From Burhinus oedicnemus (Eukaryota > Chordata > Aves > Charadriiformes > Burhinidae): 64,000 bases of DNA. Every line of letters begins with the position of its first letter. Position 1 is the stretch's first letter. The position numbers were made by a program, and so were the translations under genes. Positions 50,123 through 60,062 of the stretch are shown here, piece by piece. The DNA lies in contig VFFE01007669.1 in the NCBI GenBank assembly GCA_008921705.1, positions 7,475,336 to 7,539,335 on the forward strand, written 5' to 3'. Below the pieces are notes generated by a model that saw nothing but the letters and a program-made list of their open reading frames with translations, was not told the DNA's origin and made no database searches.

Positions 50123-52890
50123 GATTGGATGTTGTCTCTTTGGATTGCCTTCACATTTACGCAGAGGCTCTAACGTCCTGGGACCCTAGGGATCTGCCTG
50201 GAGCCTGGCCAGGTCTAACCCCATCACTCTCCAGCCCTGCAGACGCCGCACTAGGTGCCAGGGGATGGCTGGGAGTGTGCAACCTGGATAGCCTGGTCAG
50301 CGCTGCTCTCAGACCCACACAGGCACCCTGAAACCCTGGCTGGTTAGAGCAAGCCTAGCTGCCTGGCAGCCCCATCCCTTCAGGTGCTTCTCAAACATTT
50401 CATTGCCAGAAACAACAAAGTTGCTGCATAAGCTCAGAAAAAGAAAATAAAAACCCAAACCTTCATTAAAATAATGCTCAGGCAGATCCTGAAGATTTCT
50501 GTGTCTTGACGGGCCTTGCCACTGGCAAGAGGTGGGGAAGCATAGTGGGACCTTTCCAGAGCTCTCACTGCCTGATATGGACTGCTGAGTCTGATTTTGC
50601 ATCATGCTTCCAGCAGAGAACATAGGGCCAAAAAAAGTTTAAAAACATATATAAACAAGACAGCCAGCTTGTCCAGTCCATTGCTCTGTTTGCACCCCCT
50701 CCTTTCCCCTACAAAGCAATCTGTGTTCCCTCTGTGCCTCCAAGTGGCTTCACAGAGATGTCTCAGGGTCTCTCCCCAGTGATGCCTCATGGGGGTCCTG
50801 GGTCCTTGCTCCCCATCTCTGCTGTCCTCTCCGTGGCAAAGCTAAAGGCCTGGCTTTATCACAGTACAGGACCATTCAGCTTTAACTGGTTTTTGACATT
50901 ATCTGCTTCCCTGTGTACTTTCTTGCTCAAGCATCCTTTCAGGACAGTGATTACATTGCCAGGCAACTCCACTGCCCCCCTGCTGTTCTCAGGAGTCTTC
51001 AGTTGCCATGACCTTCCCTGCTATTTCAAAGTAAATGCCCCACACTCTCTGAGACTCTGGGTTGCTTCATCCTCACTGCCTGTATCTTCAAGTACGGGTC
51101 TACCTGCTGCCCTCCCCTAACCAGGGTGAAAGAATTTCCTCATTACATCTCCTACGTTTCAAGCAGCTCTTCTGCAACGCAGCTGCCTTACCTCTCTGTT
51201 TCTGCCATAGCAAAAAAATGTGTCTTCCTCCTTGCTTCTAGCATCTCTTGCCATAATTTTGTTCTATTTTGGGGTTTTTTTCCTAATTATTCTTTACTGA
51301 CAATATTTATACTTCATCCAAAAATTGTAAGCCAAAGTACATCACAGCAAAGAATACGATCTTGTGATAATCAAGCTACTTCCTTGACAATGGAAAGCCC
51401 CATTTCCCTGTTTTTAGAAAGGGTTTTTCCAAGTTCTCCAAGCAGGTATAAAGTCACCCCCACACCCCCAAAAGGAGGATTCGATTTGTCCTGAGGGGAT
51501 TAGCATCTCAGCTCATGTTTCAAGCCTACTTATCGAGTTAAGTCCATCTTTGGCTGTGAGCTTAATTTTCCACACTAAACCCTTTTCTTCCCCCTTCCTC
51601 CCCCAGGCCCCTGCCACCCCATTATTTGTCCGGGATGGTCCCCAATTATATGACAGCTTTGTAGTTTCAGTAAACCCAAGAAAAGGCTTTCTTTTCTTAT
51701 TCCAAGCTACTTAAGATACACTGAAATAGAAAATGCTTTGTGCAAGAATGTCACGCTGCCCTCCTCCAACCTCAGCGAAACACACGAGCACTGAGGTGAT
51801 TTTCTCACCAGCTCTCATCTCTTCCTACAGAGATTTGCTTGGAAAGCAAAGGCTGCTTCAGCAGGCTGGAATGGGGACTTCATAGGTTTTGTTGGAAGCG
51901 TGGAAAAGTGAAGTGTGATTTTTATCTTTTTTTCTAACAGTTGTTCAATAATGTGGATTGGGTGTACAAGTACCTATTTGAGGGTGAAGAAGAGGAAGAA
52001 TGAGTCATTTAGCAGCTTGGGTTTCCATTGGGGTCAATATGATCAAGACAAAGTCTTGAAACACAGGCCAGTTTTGCAACAGCATTTCATAGTCTACCAG
52101 ACAAATGACACACTGGTTGGAGCCGTCCCAGTTTATACCAGCATCAACAATGCTTCTGAGAAAAAGTCTGTTTAGGAGACGGGCAGAATTATTATCGTTT
52201 GCTGGCAATCGCACTGCTTGTGCAATACTGTCGTAATGCAACACCCGTCTGTGTTCCCACACGCAGCCAAGCCAGGCTAGTGGTTCACCACCACCAAAAG
52301 AGAGATCTCGCTCCTCTCCCCTGCTCCTTGCATCAGCTCTAGCACCCACTGGAGACCTCCGTGAGCGGGTTCAGCTCACCGGCCCCACTGAGGACCGTCT
52401 TGTTCTGCTGGACTGGTGAACTGAACCAGTTCACAGCAGTGGTTCAGGAGCACCAGAGCTGGTGCACGGTCAGAGGTGGGGGCACACCGCCAAGAGATGG
52501 AAGTGAGGGAGTACTAGGAATTACCTCTCTGCATCATCCCGCCTCCTCATACTGATCATCACCTTTGAGGGCTTCACGCTCTGTGTTGCCCTGGAGGAGG
52601 GGCAAATTTTCAGCCACACACTGTGGTAGACAGGATTCAACTTTACCGGTAGTTTTCCCCAGAGGTGGAGTGAAGGGAGAAGAGAAGGAGGGATGCATTA
52701 ATGAAGAAGAAAGCCTTTGATAGCTCACCACCTCTGGCAACAGGCCTTGCTGCTACCTAGGTTTATTGGTTTTGAATTCAGGGTTGCTGTTGCTGCTGTC
52801 ACGTTTGGTTTTTATTTGTTAGAGCAACACTTTAAAAGCCCAGAGTTGTACGGATTCAGCAGAGGTCAAACAAATTGTTTGCATTTTTGC
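50123..52890. other. Noncoding DNA, no gene seen
   Basis: Frames at 50734-51120 and 51126-51494 (+, 128 and 122 codons) are Ser/Pro/Leu-rich and unrecognised. The segment at 51440-51610 has C-rich and pyrimidine-rich runs. Two short hairpins at 52416-52465 are listed in the findings. Confidence 0.45.
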
Positions 52891-52899
52891 TATAAAAGG
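52891..52899 (+). promoter_or_regulatory. Strong TATA box candidate
   Basis: 'ctataaaaggggcg' at 52890-52903 is a near-perfect TATA element (TATAAAAGG) with GC-rich 3' flank, the arrangement of strong viral and cellular core promoters. Transcription would start near 52920. A donor-like AGG|GTGAGA at 53077-53085 would give a first exon of about 160 bp. A 135-codon frame at 52717-53124 runs through the site and so cannot be wholly encoded by such a transcript. Confidence 0.3.
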
Positions 52900-54261
52900 G
52901 GCGTGAGGGAGAGGGAGACAGATGGTAAATTGGCTGCTAGGAAGCAGAGCTTGAACTTTTTCAATCATGTCTCCCTCTTAACTCGCAGCTGGCGAAACTC
53001 TCAGTTCTGCAGCAGGTCTTTCAGTGGGCAGATCAAATCCAGCAGCACAGAAAACAAAACTCAGCAGAAGCCACACAGGGTGAGAAATTATTTCCTAATA
53101 AAACTACAAAGCCCAGAACAATAACTGGGCAACACTGACATGTATTGTCTTTTATCACAATCTCTTTATAAGCCTGGTTAAAGAACAGAGATGCAATTGT
53201 CCTTTGATGTCTTCGTTCAAAGGACTTTACAGCAGCTTCCACTAGTGATAAGCCAGGGAAGGGGGAGAGGAGAGGCTGAAACACAACAGAAAAGGCTTGG
53301 CAAATAAATACCTTGTTATACTTCTGTATTTCTGGAGACACTACCATAAAAGACACGGCCACAGAAATCACAAGTCGCATGCGAGACAAGCAGGGCAGCT
53401 TACACTGGCAGCAGTCACTTCACAGCCAAGAGCTTCTTGGAAACTCACCAGCAGTTCACCAAGGAGAGATGCAGAGGTAACCTTAGCCTTGCTTGTGGGC
53501 ACCAGGGCTAGCCCCGCTTAGAGGCTCTCCAGCACTGACTTTTTCCTTGTGCTACACCAGCACACAGCTGGGGCTTCCCAAACCATCTGTGGTGGTTATT
53601 CAGCTCCTGATGCCCAGCTCTTTCACAGTGAGCTGTGGGAGAGCTCAGACGTCCAGGAACACAGCACCATCATTCTCACACCACTAAATGCTCACCAGAC
53701 ATGAAGCAGAAGCACCTTAGGGACAACATCCGAGTAAATCTCTAGGTTTTTTCCACAGTGACAACAAACTGCTGGAGGATGTGCGAAAAAAAAGAACACG
53801 GCACTGTCCCCACCAAGTTCACAGTGGGACAATGTTTCCCACTACGCTTTCTTCTTGCTCTGTGCCCCTGCTACGAGGCAGTAATTTTTGGCAGAGGTGC
53901 TGGAGGAGATAATGTTTGAAACAGTCAAATCTACCAGAGATCCTCTGTCAGAGCCCTAAATCCCATATTGAGAAGCAATGTAAACACTTAGCAGCCAAGG
54001 ACCAGATGCTCTTGAAAATTCTGCTCCACATCATTCACGGAAAAACCTAGCGACTGCAATATGACACACTAAAAATAATCCCCAATTTGGAGTTTGCTGC
54101 TGCAGAATCAAGAGAGATTCCAGCTTGGCTCCTGCTCTTGTTCACACAACACTGAATCTATACAATAGTGCATTGAGCTATGTTGAGATCATCCAGACTT
54201 TTTTAGGTAACGATCGAATTAGCTGCCACAATCTAAAGAGTCCAATAATCAGTCTGATCCC
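52900..54261. other. Noncoding DNA, no gene seen
   Basis: No supported exon or repeat apart from the possible promoter-linked donor near 53080. Confidence 0.45.
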
Positions 54262-54410
54262 AGGTATTACCATTGCCATTTTATTCCAGACACAAAGAGA
54301 GCGTACAACTTAGCAAAGGTCAGACGTGAAGTGTGTGCCAGACCTAAAAATTGAACCCATATGTCCCTGTCCTAAGTCCTAACCTTTCAGATTGATCCTA
54401 CCCCTCCTCA
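54262..54410 (-). mobile_element. MIR/CORE-SINE-like relic, antisense, nearly full head-to-core
   Basis: On the plus strand the order is 'attaccattgccattttattccagacacaaagagagcg' (TATTATCCCCATTTTACAGATGAGGAAACTGAGGCACAGAGAG), 'caacttagcaaaggtcagacgtgaagt' (GTGACTTGCCCAAGGTCACACAGCAAGT), 'gtgccagacctaaaaattgaaccca' (GGCAGAGCCGGGATTCGAACCCA, the reverse B box) and 'gtcctaagtcctaaccttt' (reverse A-box region, CAGTGCTCTAACCACT). Four blocks in the right order make this one of the best SINE calls here. Confidence 0.72.
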
Positions 54411-57020
54411 GAGAGGATGTTGACAATGAAGATGTGGTCATAGTCTGTGAAGACACTTCACATTTATTATCATGTCATGGTTGAAACCTGGTTTTGAAAA
54501 CTGTTTATAAATAAGGTCAAGTTTCCCAACAACATAGGCCAACCAAACAGATGTCACAGTTACTTAAGTGTTTTCAGCATGTCTAGACACCACGTGGTGA
54601 TTAACACCAGCAGACCATGCTTCCATATATGCTAGGAAGAGCACAGCCCAAGATGTGGTAGATGTACAGTGGAAGGATTTTGGAGAATGCAGATGAAGTC
54701 AGAGAGAGAATCAAGTGCTTTCTCAAATCTTGCAAATAACTGTCTGAGCCTCAGCAGCACCCAGTTAAGAAAACAATTAAGACTAAGATAGACACCAACC
54801 ACAACTCCTTCGTCAGGATCATTGTAAGGTGCTGCCAAAACGCTAGCCTCCCTTGATTTCAAACACAGCCTGGCAAATGGCGGAAGACAATTCCCAAGAG
54901 AAGCTGCAGCGAGCACTCCAGCTTCTGCAGACTTTGGAGCATAATAGTTTAGAAATTGTATTAAAATCAAGAACGAGGATTGTGAGCTAAAGCAGTAAAG
55001 CACTATACTTCCTAAACCACATGCAGGAAGGGGAAACAGTGGATCTTGGATGAGCCTGCAGAGGCAAACAATCTACTACTTCTGTTGCAGCGAGCCCTGC
55101 TGGGACCCTGTCGGGAACAGCGTGGTTCCCTCCACCCCCCGAAAGCCGGGTGCTTCATGCCAGCACTGACAGATATGGCATCGGTTCTGCTTATTCCACG
55201 CTTTCCTGCTCAAAACAGCATCCTGCTCTTGAAAGTCAGTCTCCCTCTTCAGTCAGCCGCTAGTCTCACATGGTCAGACATGCACTGCAGATAGTGTTAG
55301 CTTTATGATTAGAGCTGTCTGCTGCGAGACACATTTTAAAATTCATGACCTTTCCCATCAGAGTTCAAAACCGGACTGGCCTGAAGATGAAAGACTGGCT
55401 TAGACTCCTGCTGTAAGCCGCTTCCCTTCCTTCCTCCCCCCAGTATTTCTCCTTCAGCATTTACTTCCAATTATTTTACAGGCTGTCTTCCATTAACTGT
55501 GGTTTTAAAAATTGCTAATGAATTGAGGTAAATTAAAGTTCATCGGTATCTGAACCAAGCATGTGTTTCAACTTTCCAGTTATGCCTGACTATCAAAGGT
55601 ATCTTCCTTTGTCAGGTAGAAGATGTTCTAGGAAGGCTGCAGCTGGCCAAAAGAGATAGAGCCGAGTTTTGAAGGGAGAAAAACAAGAGGGAGAGCGCTT
55701 ACGTTGGCTGTGAAAGAGGTATTTGCAGAGGGATTGGCCATAATACCAGTAAGATGAAGGAGGGGGTGGAAGAGGGGAAGAAGAGAGGAGGAAATGCAAA
55801 ACCAGCCACAGCACACGCATTGGCACTCACACAGTCCTGGAGACCTTGCCAATGGAAATCAAAAAGGAATGTGTTTGCTCCTTACCACAATTAGAAGCAA
55901 CCAAACTAAAAAAAAAATCCTCCTCTCAGTGGGATTGTTGTCATGAATTGTGTTTTACCACTCTAACACACTCCCACTGCTGGCTTTTTCTCAAGGAAAA
56001 TCCATGAGAATACACATGCATTTTCCCAATTTACACTCTGCAGACCAGGACGTTTCTGCCAGTTCCCAGCAACTGCATAAGCCGCGTTTCCTAGTCAGGC
56101 TGGCCAGAAAACAACAATTCATTTTGCAAGGCACTTTGGGACTGAAAACAAGACCTTCTGAAAGCAAAAAGGGGATTCTCTCTAAATCTAAACCACGTGG
56201 GACTGCTCATTGCCAGCCACCTGGCAGGGAGGCGGCTGCAGGCAACCACCAGCCTTTGCAGAGCTAGCCAGGGCACAGGGTTCAGCAGCGATGTTGCCCT
56301 GAGTCATGGGGAAGCTGTACATCACCTCAGATGGCACTGCTGCTTGCATGCTGCTCCTCTCCTCTGCTGTCACCTCAGCCCTGGGAAAAAACACCAGCCA
56401 CTGCTGGGATGCCACTTGCCAGCTACCAGCGCATGCCTTCCCAGCGTTGCCTCTCCTCTCTTCACCCACCATTTGCAGGCGGTGCCACACAGTAGACTGG
56501 ACCCAACCCAGGCACCGTGTTTCCAGCTGACCGCTTCTTGGCCAAAGCGCATGTCCACATCCACCAATTCCTGGGTAGGAGGAGCTCCAGAGGGGATGGG
56601 CAGGGGCAGTCACAGGTGACGGTGCGCCTCAGGGCCCTTAGAATAGCCACCATTGAGATGGTGCAGTGGAGAGCCATGCTCAGCCCATGCTACCTGCAAA
56701 TGAAGGATGAAGCAGTAGTAAACATCACTTTCATGGGATTTACCCATTTCATGAAAGCCATTACATGTGCACTTATGATCAGCTTCACCCTGTTCTTTGC
56801 TAGTGATGAAGCGCATCTTCAGGGACAACCTCTGTTACCCTTCTTAAAGCTAGCAGTGGTAAATACCCGTGGGGATCTCTAGATGGCCTAGCCAGATGCA
56901 TGGCCGTCCAAGCTCTTCATCCCTGTTGCATGGGGGAGGGCAGAGGAATGATTGCACAGTGGTGTGGGACCCATGGAGATTAGCAAAGCCATTGTGCTGC
57001 TAAGTAACATGGAGAGAAAC
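54411..57020. other. Noncoding DNA, GC-richer towards the end
   Basis: Frames around 55593-55852 (-) and 56188-56882 (both strands) overlap one another and match nothing recognised. The segment at 56190-56650 is GC-richer. No further repeat recognised. Confidence 0.45.
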
Positions 57021-57080
57021 CATAGAATCATAGAATCATCTAGGTTGGAAGGGACCTTTAAGATAGATAGTCACCCCCAT
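57021..57080 (-). mobile_element. CR1 LINE 3' tail, 5'-truncated
   Basis: 'catagaatcatagaatc' followed by 'taggttggaagggaccttta' is the reverse complement of the CR1 3' end: the terminal ATTCTATG unit repeats preceded by TAAAGGTCCCTTCCAACC. The element therefore lies on the minus strand with its 3' end at about 57021. After 'aagatagatagtcaccccc' the match fades, so only some 60 bp are recognisable, as for most bird CR1 copies, which are severely 5'-truncated. It is the only clear CR1 in the window and the main evidence for an avian source. Confidence 0.88.
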
Positions 57081-58016
57081 GAGAACCCAGGCATTCAAAC
57101 AGTGCCTGATGCCTGACCCTTGCATGCTTAGTTGCTTTGAATGGAACAAAGCCTCACATATGCATCTCTTGGCCTTGATCACTGGTATTTGCAGATCCTG
57201 ACAGCCTTGGCAGGGTGACCAACATTTTCTCAGCTCTAGGGCTAATAGTCCTTCTGCCCTCCCATCCTTTAAGACTCAGCCTTTATGATTCCCACAGGTT
57301 TCCAGCCCTCCAGAGATGCCAATAGGACATGCCTGGAGGTTGAGGAGCACATGGCTTTCGTGCAATGCCGAGCAGAGCAAGTCTTTAAGCACAGCTTAAC
57401 TATTTAAAGTGAACAGCCATAGAAGACTACCTATGATACCAGAAACTCAGAGGAGTGATGGAAGAAACTCAGGTCTCCAGGAGCACTTAGATTTTCATGA
57501 CTGGATTTCCTTCTCTGTCTCAAGCTGCAGGCCTCAACAGTTCCTGAGGGGGGACACTCAACAGGACTGCAAGTGGACTGAGTCATCCCAGAGAGTGTAT
57601 GAGGAGTTTGAGGAGAGGAGAAGACATCCAAGGAGAGACTGTGCAGCTAAGGTCTTCACCTCCAGGAGTTCCTGCCTCTTCCTCCTCTGAGGACATACAA
57701 TACCTGTTCATATGATCACATAGATTATGTGATGACTCCAGTCCTGCTCTGCACCAGCAGGTGCTTACCTGGCATCATCTTTGCTCCTCTTTTCAGCTCA
57801 ACTTCCTCCAATGAGTGCTGGGATCCCTTCCTGCTGCAGTACACCCTCATGGCCATGGCTATTATGCTCTGCCCAGAGAGTGCACATTTTTTTCCAGACA
57901 GAAAATAAAAGTGGTGAATTATCTCTCTACCTTAAAGGAGACAGAGCTCCTTCCTCCTTGCTGGGTATCACAGAGAGCATCATCAGTCCCTCTTCTCCCC
58001 AGTAAGGGCAAGTTCT

Positions 58017-58104
58017 GCCAGTTGTTGCCAGGGCGACACTACTAACTCATAACCTCAAATAAGATAGAACTGAAAAAGGCAGAGACAGCTTGCGAAGACC
58101 TGTG
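58017..58104 (+). repeat. Diverged direct repeat, copy A
   Basis: 'aagatagaactgaaaaaggc' followed by 'agagacagcttgc' parallels copy B near 58843-58875 ('aagatgcaactgaaatagcc', 'agggatagcttgc'). By hand alignment similarity is about 70% over some 65 bp, with further matches upstream after an indel of about 10 bp. Confidence 0.5.
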
Positions 58105-58152
58105 TCTCTCTCCAGTTCAGCAAGACAAGCAAGGGCTGGCAGCATTGCATAT

Positions 58153-58175
58153 CATTGTGCAGATGCTGCACAATG
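58153..58175 (+). repeat. Perfect 10-bp hairpin with 3-nt loop
   Basis: 'cattgtgcag' (58153-58162), loop 'atg', then the exact reverse complement 'ctgcacaatg' (58166-58175). The stem has five G/C pairs. It is too short for a microRNA precursor by itself. Confidence 0.85.
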
Positions 58176-58789
58176 AGAGATTGATTCATGTCAGACCAGG
58201 CCAAGTGAAAGTACTTGTTTGCCTCAGCTGAGCAAGAGTGCCCTTGCCATTACTCTGCATAACGCAGGCTAAGGACAGGGGCAGTGACTGAGGCCACAAC
58301 ATCTGAGAAGCCTGCTCTCCTGGGAAACGTAGCAGGTAAGGGGTGCGGATTCACTTTGCTGAGTAGAAGTTCAAATTTATCACCCTTGATGTCTTGCCAG
58401 AGGTTCAGTGTTTGATTGATGAACATCCCCCAGAGGTGGGTAGAAGATGGAGATGAAGGTCTACCTCGTTATGCATTTCTACATGCTTTTTTCTATTTAA
58501 TAAGCAAAGACTGGAGTTAATGACAGTGCCTTGACAGCGTTTGTTGTCTTGAGCTTCCCGCAGCATAGTTAGAGCTGGTATAGAGAGCAAGATCCAAGCT
58601 TCCCATGATAAAGAGGACCAGAATGCACCACAGCCCAAGGGAGTAATGCACAGACCTGTGTGTCAAGACAAGAAAGTAGGAGCTGTAATATAAGCCATGG
58701 AGAGTCCATTTCATCCTCAGATCCACACATCTGCAAGCCAGGGCAAGTTGGGAACATGGCAAATGACAGGGGGTAAAGGGCACACCACA

Positions 58790-58887
58790 TCCAGTTGCTG
58801 GTGCTCCCAAAAACTGGCAATAAAGTCTCACAATTCCCAAACAAGATGCAACTGAAATAGCCAGGGATAGCTTGCATTGACGTGTGA
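58790..58887 (+). repeat. Diverged direct repeat, copy B
   Basis: Partner of copy A, 775 bp downstream and in the same orientation; both begin with a 'ccagttg' block. Either a duplication within an unknown element or two insertions of the same old repeat. Confidence 0.5.
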
Positions 58888-59054
58888 CCCAGACCCTTCA
58901 ACATGTGAAGGGTAGCAAAGAAACACGTACAAACTAGGCTCTTTCTGTTCCCAAGGCTTCTTTTCATGTGCGTGTTACTTAAAAAGACCCTGGCTCCTGC
59001 GAACAGAGGGAATTCTCCTCTGTTCCTCAGAGCCTCTTACAGTCCTTGAAGGTT

Positions 59055-59074
59055 AAAAAAAAAAAAAAAAAAAA
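59055..59074 (+). repeat. A20 homopolymer
   Basis: Twenty consecutive A residues followed by 'tttaag'. It could be a retroposon tail on the plus strand, but no body or target-site duplication was recognised. Confidence 0.9.
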
Positions 59075-59126
59075 TTTAAGAAATCAGTCCTTAGATGAAA
59101 GGAATATCCAATTTCTGTCCTGTAAA

Positions 59127-59673
59127 CTACTTATTGCATAACATCACAATGTTAACCTTTTGAGACACGTCCAGTTTCTGGCACTGTTGTGGCCCAGAAT
59201 TGTCCATTATTATTTCTGGCATTCTTATAGGTCCACCACAGGGTATGTGCTTTATGATTGGTCCATATTGCCCTGTCTGGGAGAGGACAATCTGCTTGAT
59301 TTTCCAGCTAGTGCTGCTTTCAAAGTGCTCTTCATCAAAGACCTGAGTAAGCCCAGGACCTATCCAAATTATGCTGCTGTGAACCATACCTAGAAAACAT
59401 GTTTTCCTCTTGTTCTCTAAGAATGGCTTTGGATTGGGACTTTACGGTGTCCCTAGTTTGGCCTGGGACAATTGAGTTTTTTGTATCAAGGTAGCCAACA
59501 TCAAAAAGGGAGTCCCTGATAGTGTCACCCAACAGGGAGGGCGTTTTCCTTAGAGGTCCAACTAGAGAGAAGGCAACTATAGGCAGAGACCAGCCCACAA
59601 ACCTGGTAGCAAGCCTACGAAAGTCCAAATCCAGCAGGCATCCAAGAGAAAGGCAAATGCTCTCAACCCACAT
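59127..59673 (-). pseudogene. Two protein-like minus-strand frames, unassigned
   Basis: Two minus-strand frames, 112 codons (59335-59673) and 86 codons (59127-59387), overlap by about 50 bp in different frames. Their composition looks more protein-like than most chance frames here, with mixed charged, polar and hydrophobic residues and few low-complexity runs. The first frame follows directly on an in-frame stop codon; the second ends in TAG. This could be a frameshifted fragment of a retroelement or retrogene, but I recognise no motif (no reverse transcriptase, integrase or zinc-knuckle signature) and chance is possible. Confidence 0.25.
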
Positions 59674-59985
59674 CTACTGATGAAGAAGGATGTAAACATC
59701 TGACATCCATGAACTTGGAGCACAAATCTCAGAACAGGAACAAGAAAGGGTCGAAGATACAAGTGCTAGGCTAAGCAAGATCCAACCAGTCATGCCAATC
59801 TGCCGATGCAGAATATGATACCAAATCTCTATCAGGACTAAAGCCGATATTCAGTTATCCTCAGAACATTCTCTAAACAAATTTGACCCAACATCATTGA
59901 GATACTTGTTTCATGTTGCTGAAGTGTTTCTAATCTGATCCTAGATACTTACCAGGCATTTTATCCTCACTGTAAATGTACATTT

Positions 59986-60062
59986 ATTCTACTGGTTAGG
60001 GCACTGGCTTTTGATATTGGAGACGTAGGTTTGCATTCCTGTGCTGAATTCAGCAGCGGCCA
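59986..60062 (+). mobile_element. tRNA-derived SINE head with A and B boxes
   Basis: 'ctactggttagggcactgg' (59989-60007) matches the SINE A-box region (CTAGTGGTTAGGGCACTGG) with one difference. 'ggtttgcattcc' (60028-60039) is the B box (GGTTCGANTCC) with small changes, about 25 bp further on, and 'ttttgatattggagacgtag' between them parallels the usual 'GGACTCAGGAGACCTG' spacer. The following body carries a 14-bp perfect palindrome, TGCTGAATTCAGCA (60042-60055). It is not a tRNA gene because no acceptor stem can be formed. Confidence 0.68.

Larger units (their letters stand above)
57081..59126. other. Unassigned block with internal duplication and hairpin
   Basis: About 2 kb of mixed-composition sequence downstream of the CR1 tail. 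It holds two diverged copies of an about 90-bp segment (58017-58104 and 58790-58887), a perfect 10-bp hairpin (58153-58175) and an A20 run (59055-59074). Minus-strand frames at 58405-58967 are Leu-rich and hydrophobic but match no family I recognise. The block may be a decayed repeat family absent from my memory. Confidence 0.35.

Noticed and set aside
56188..56882. Set of frames of 121-141 codons on both strands
   Set aside because: They overlap each other on both strands and in several frames; no motif or splice context supports any of them.
58405..58967. Membrane-protein-like minus-strand frames
   Set aside because: Hydrophobic stretches exist in two competing frames with frequent Cys and Trp; no receptor or transporter motif is present and an A20 run and frame breaks lie upstream.
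59986..60062. tRNA gene
   Set aside because: A and B boxes are present, but there is no acceptor stem, the B box is altered and the downstream sequence fits a SINE body.
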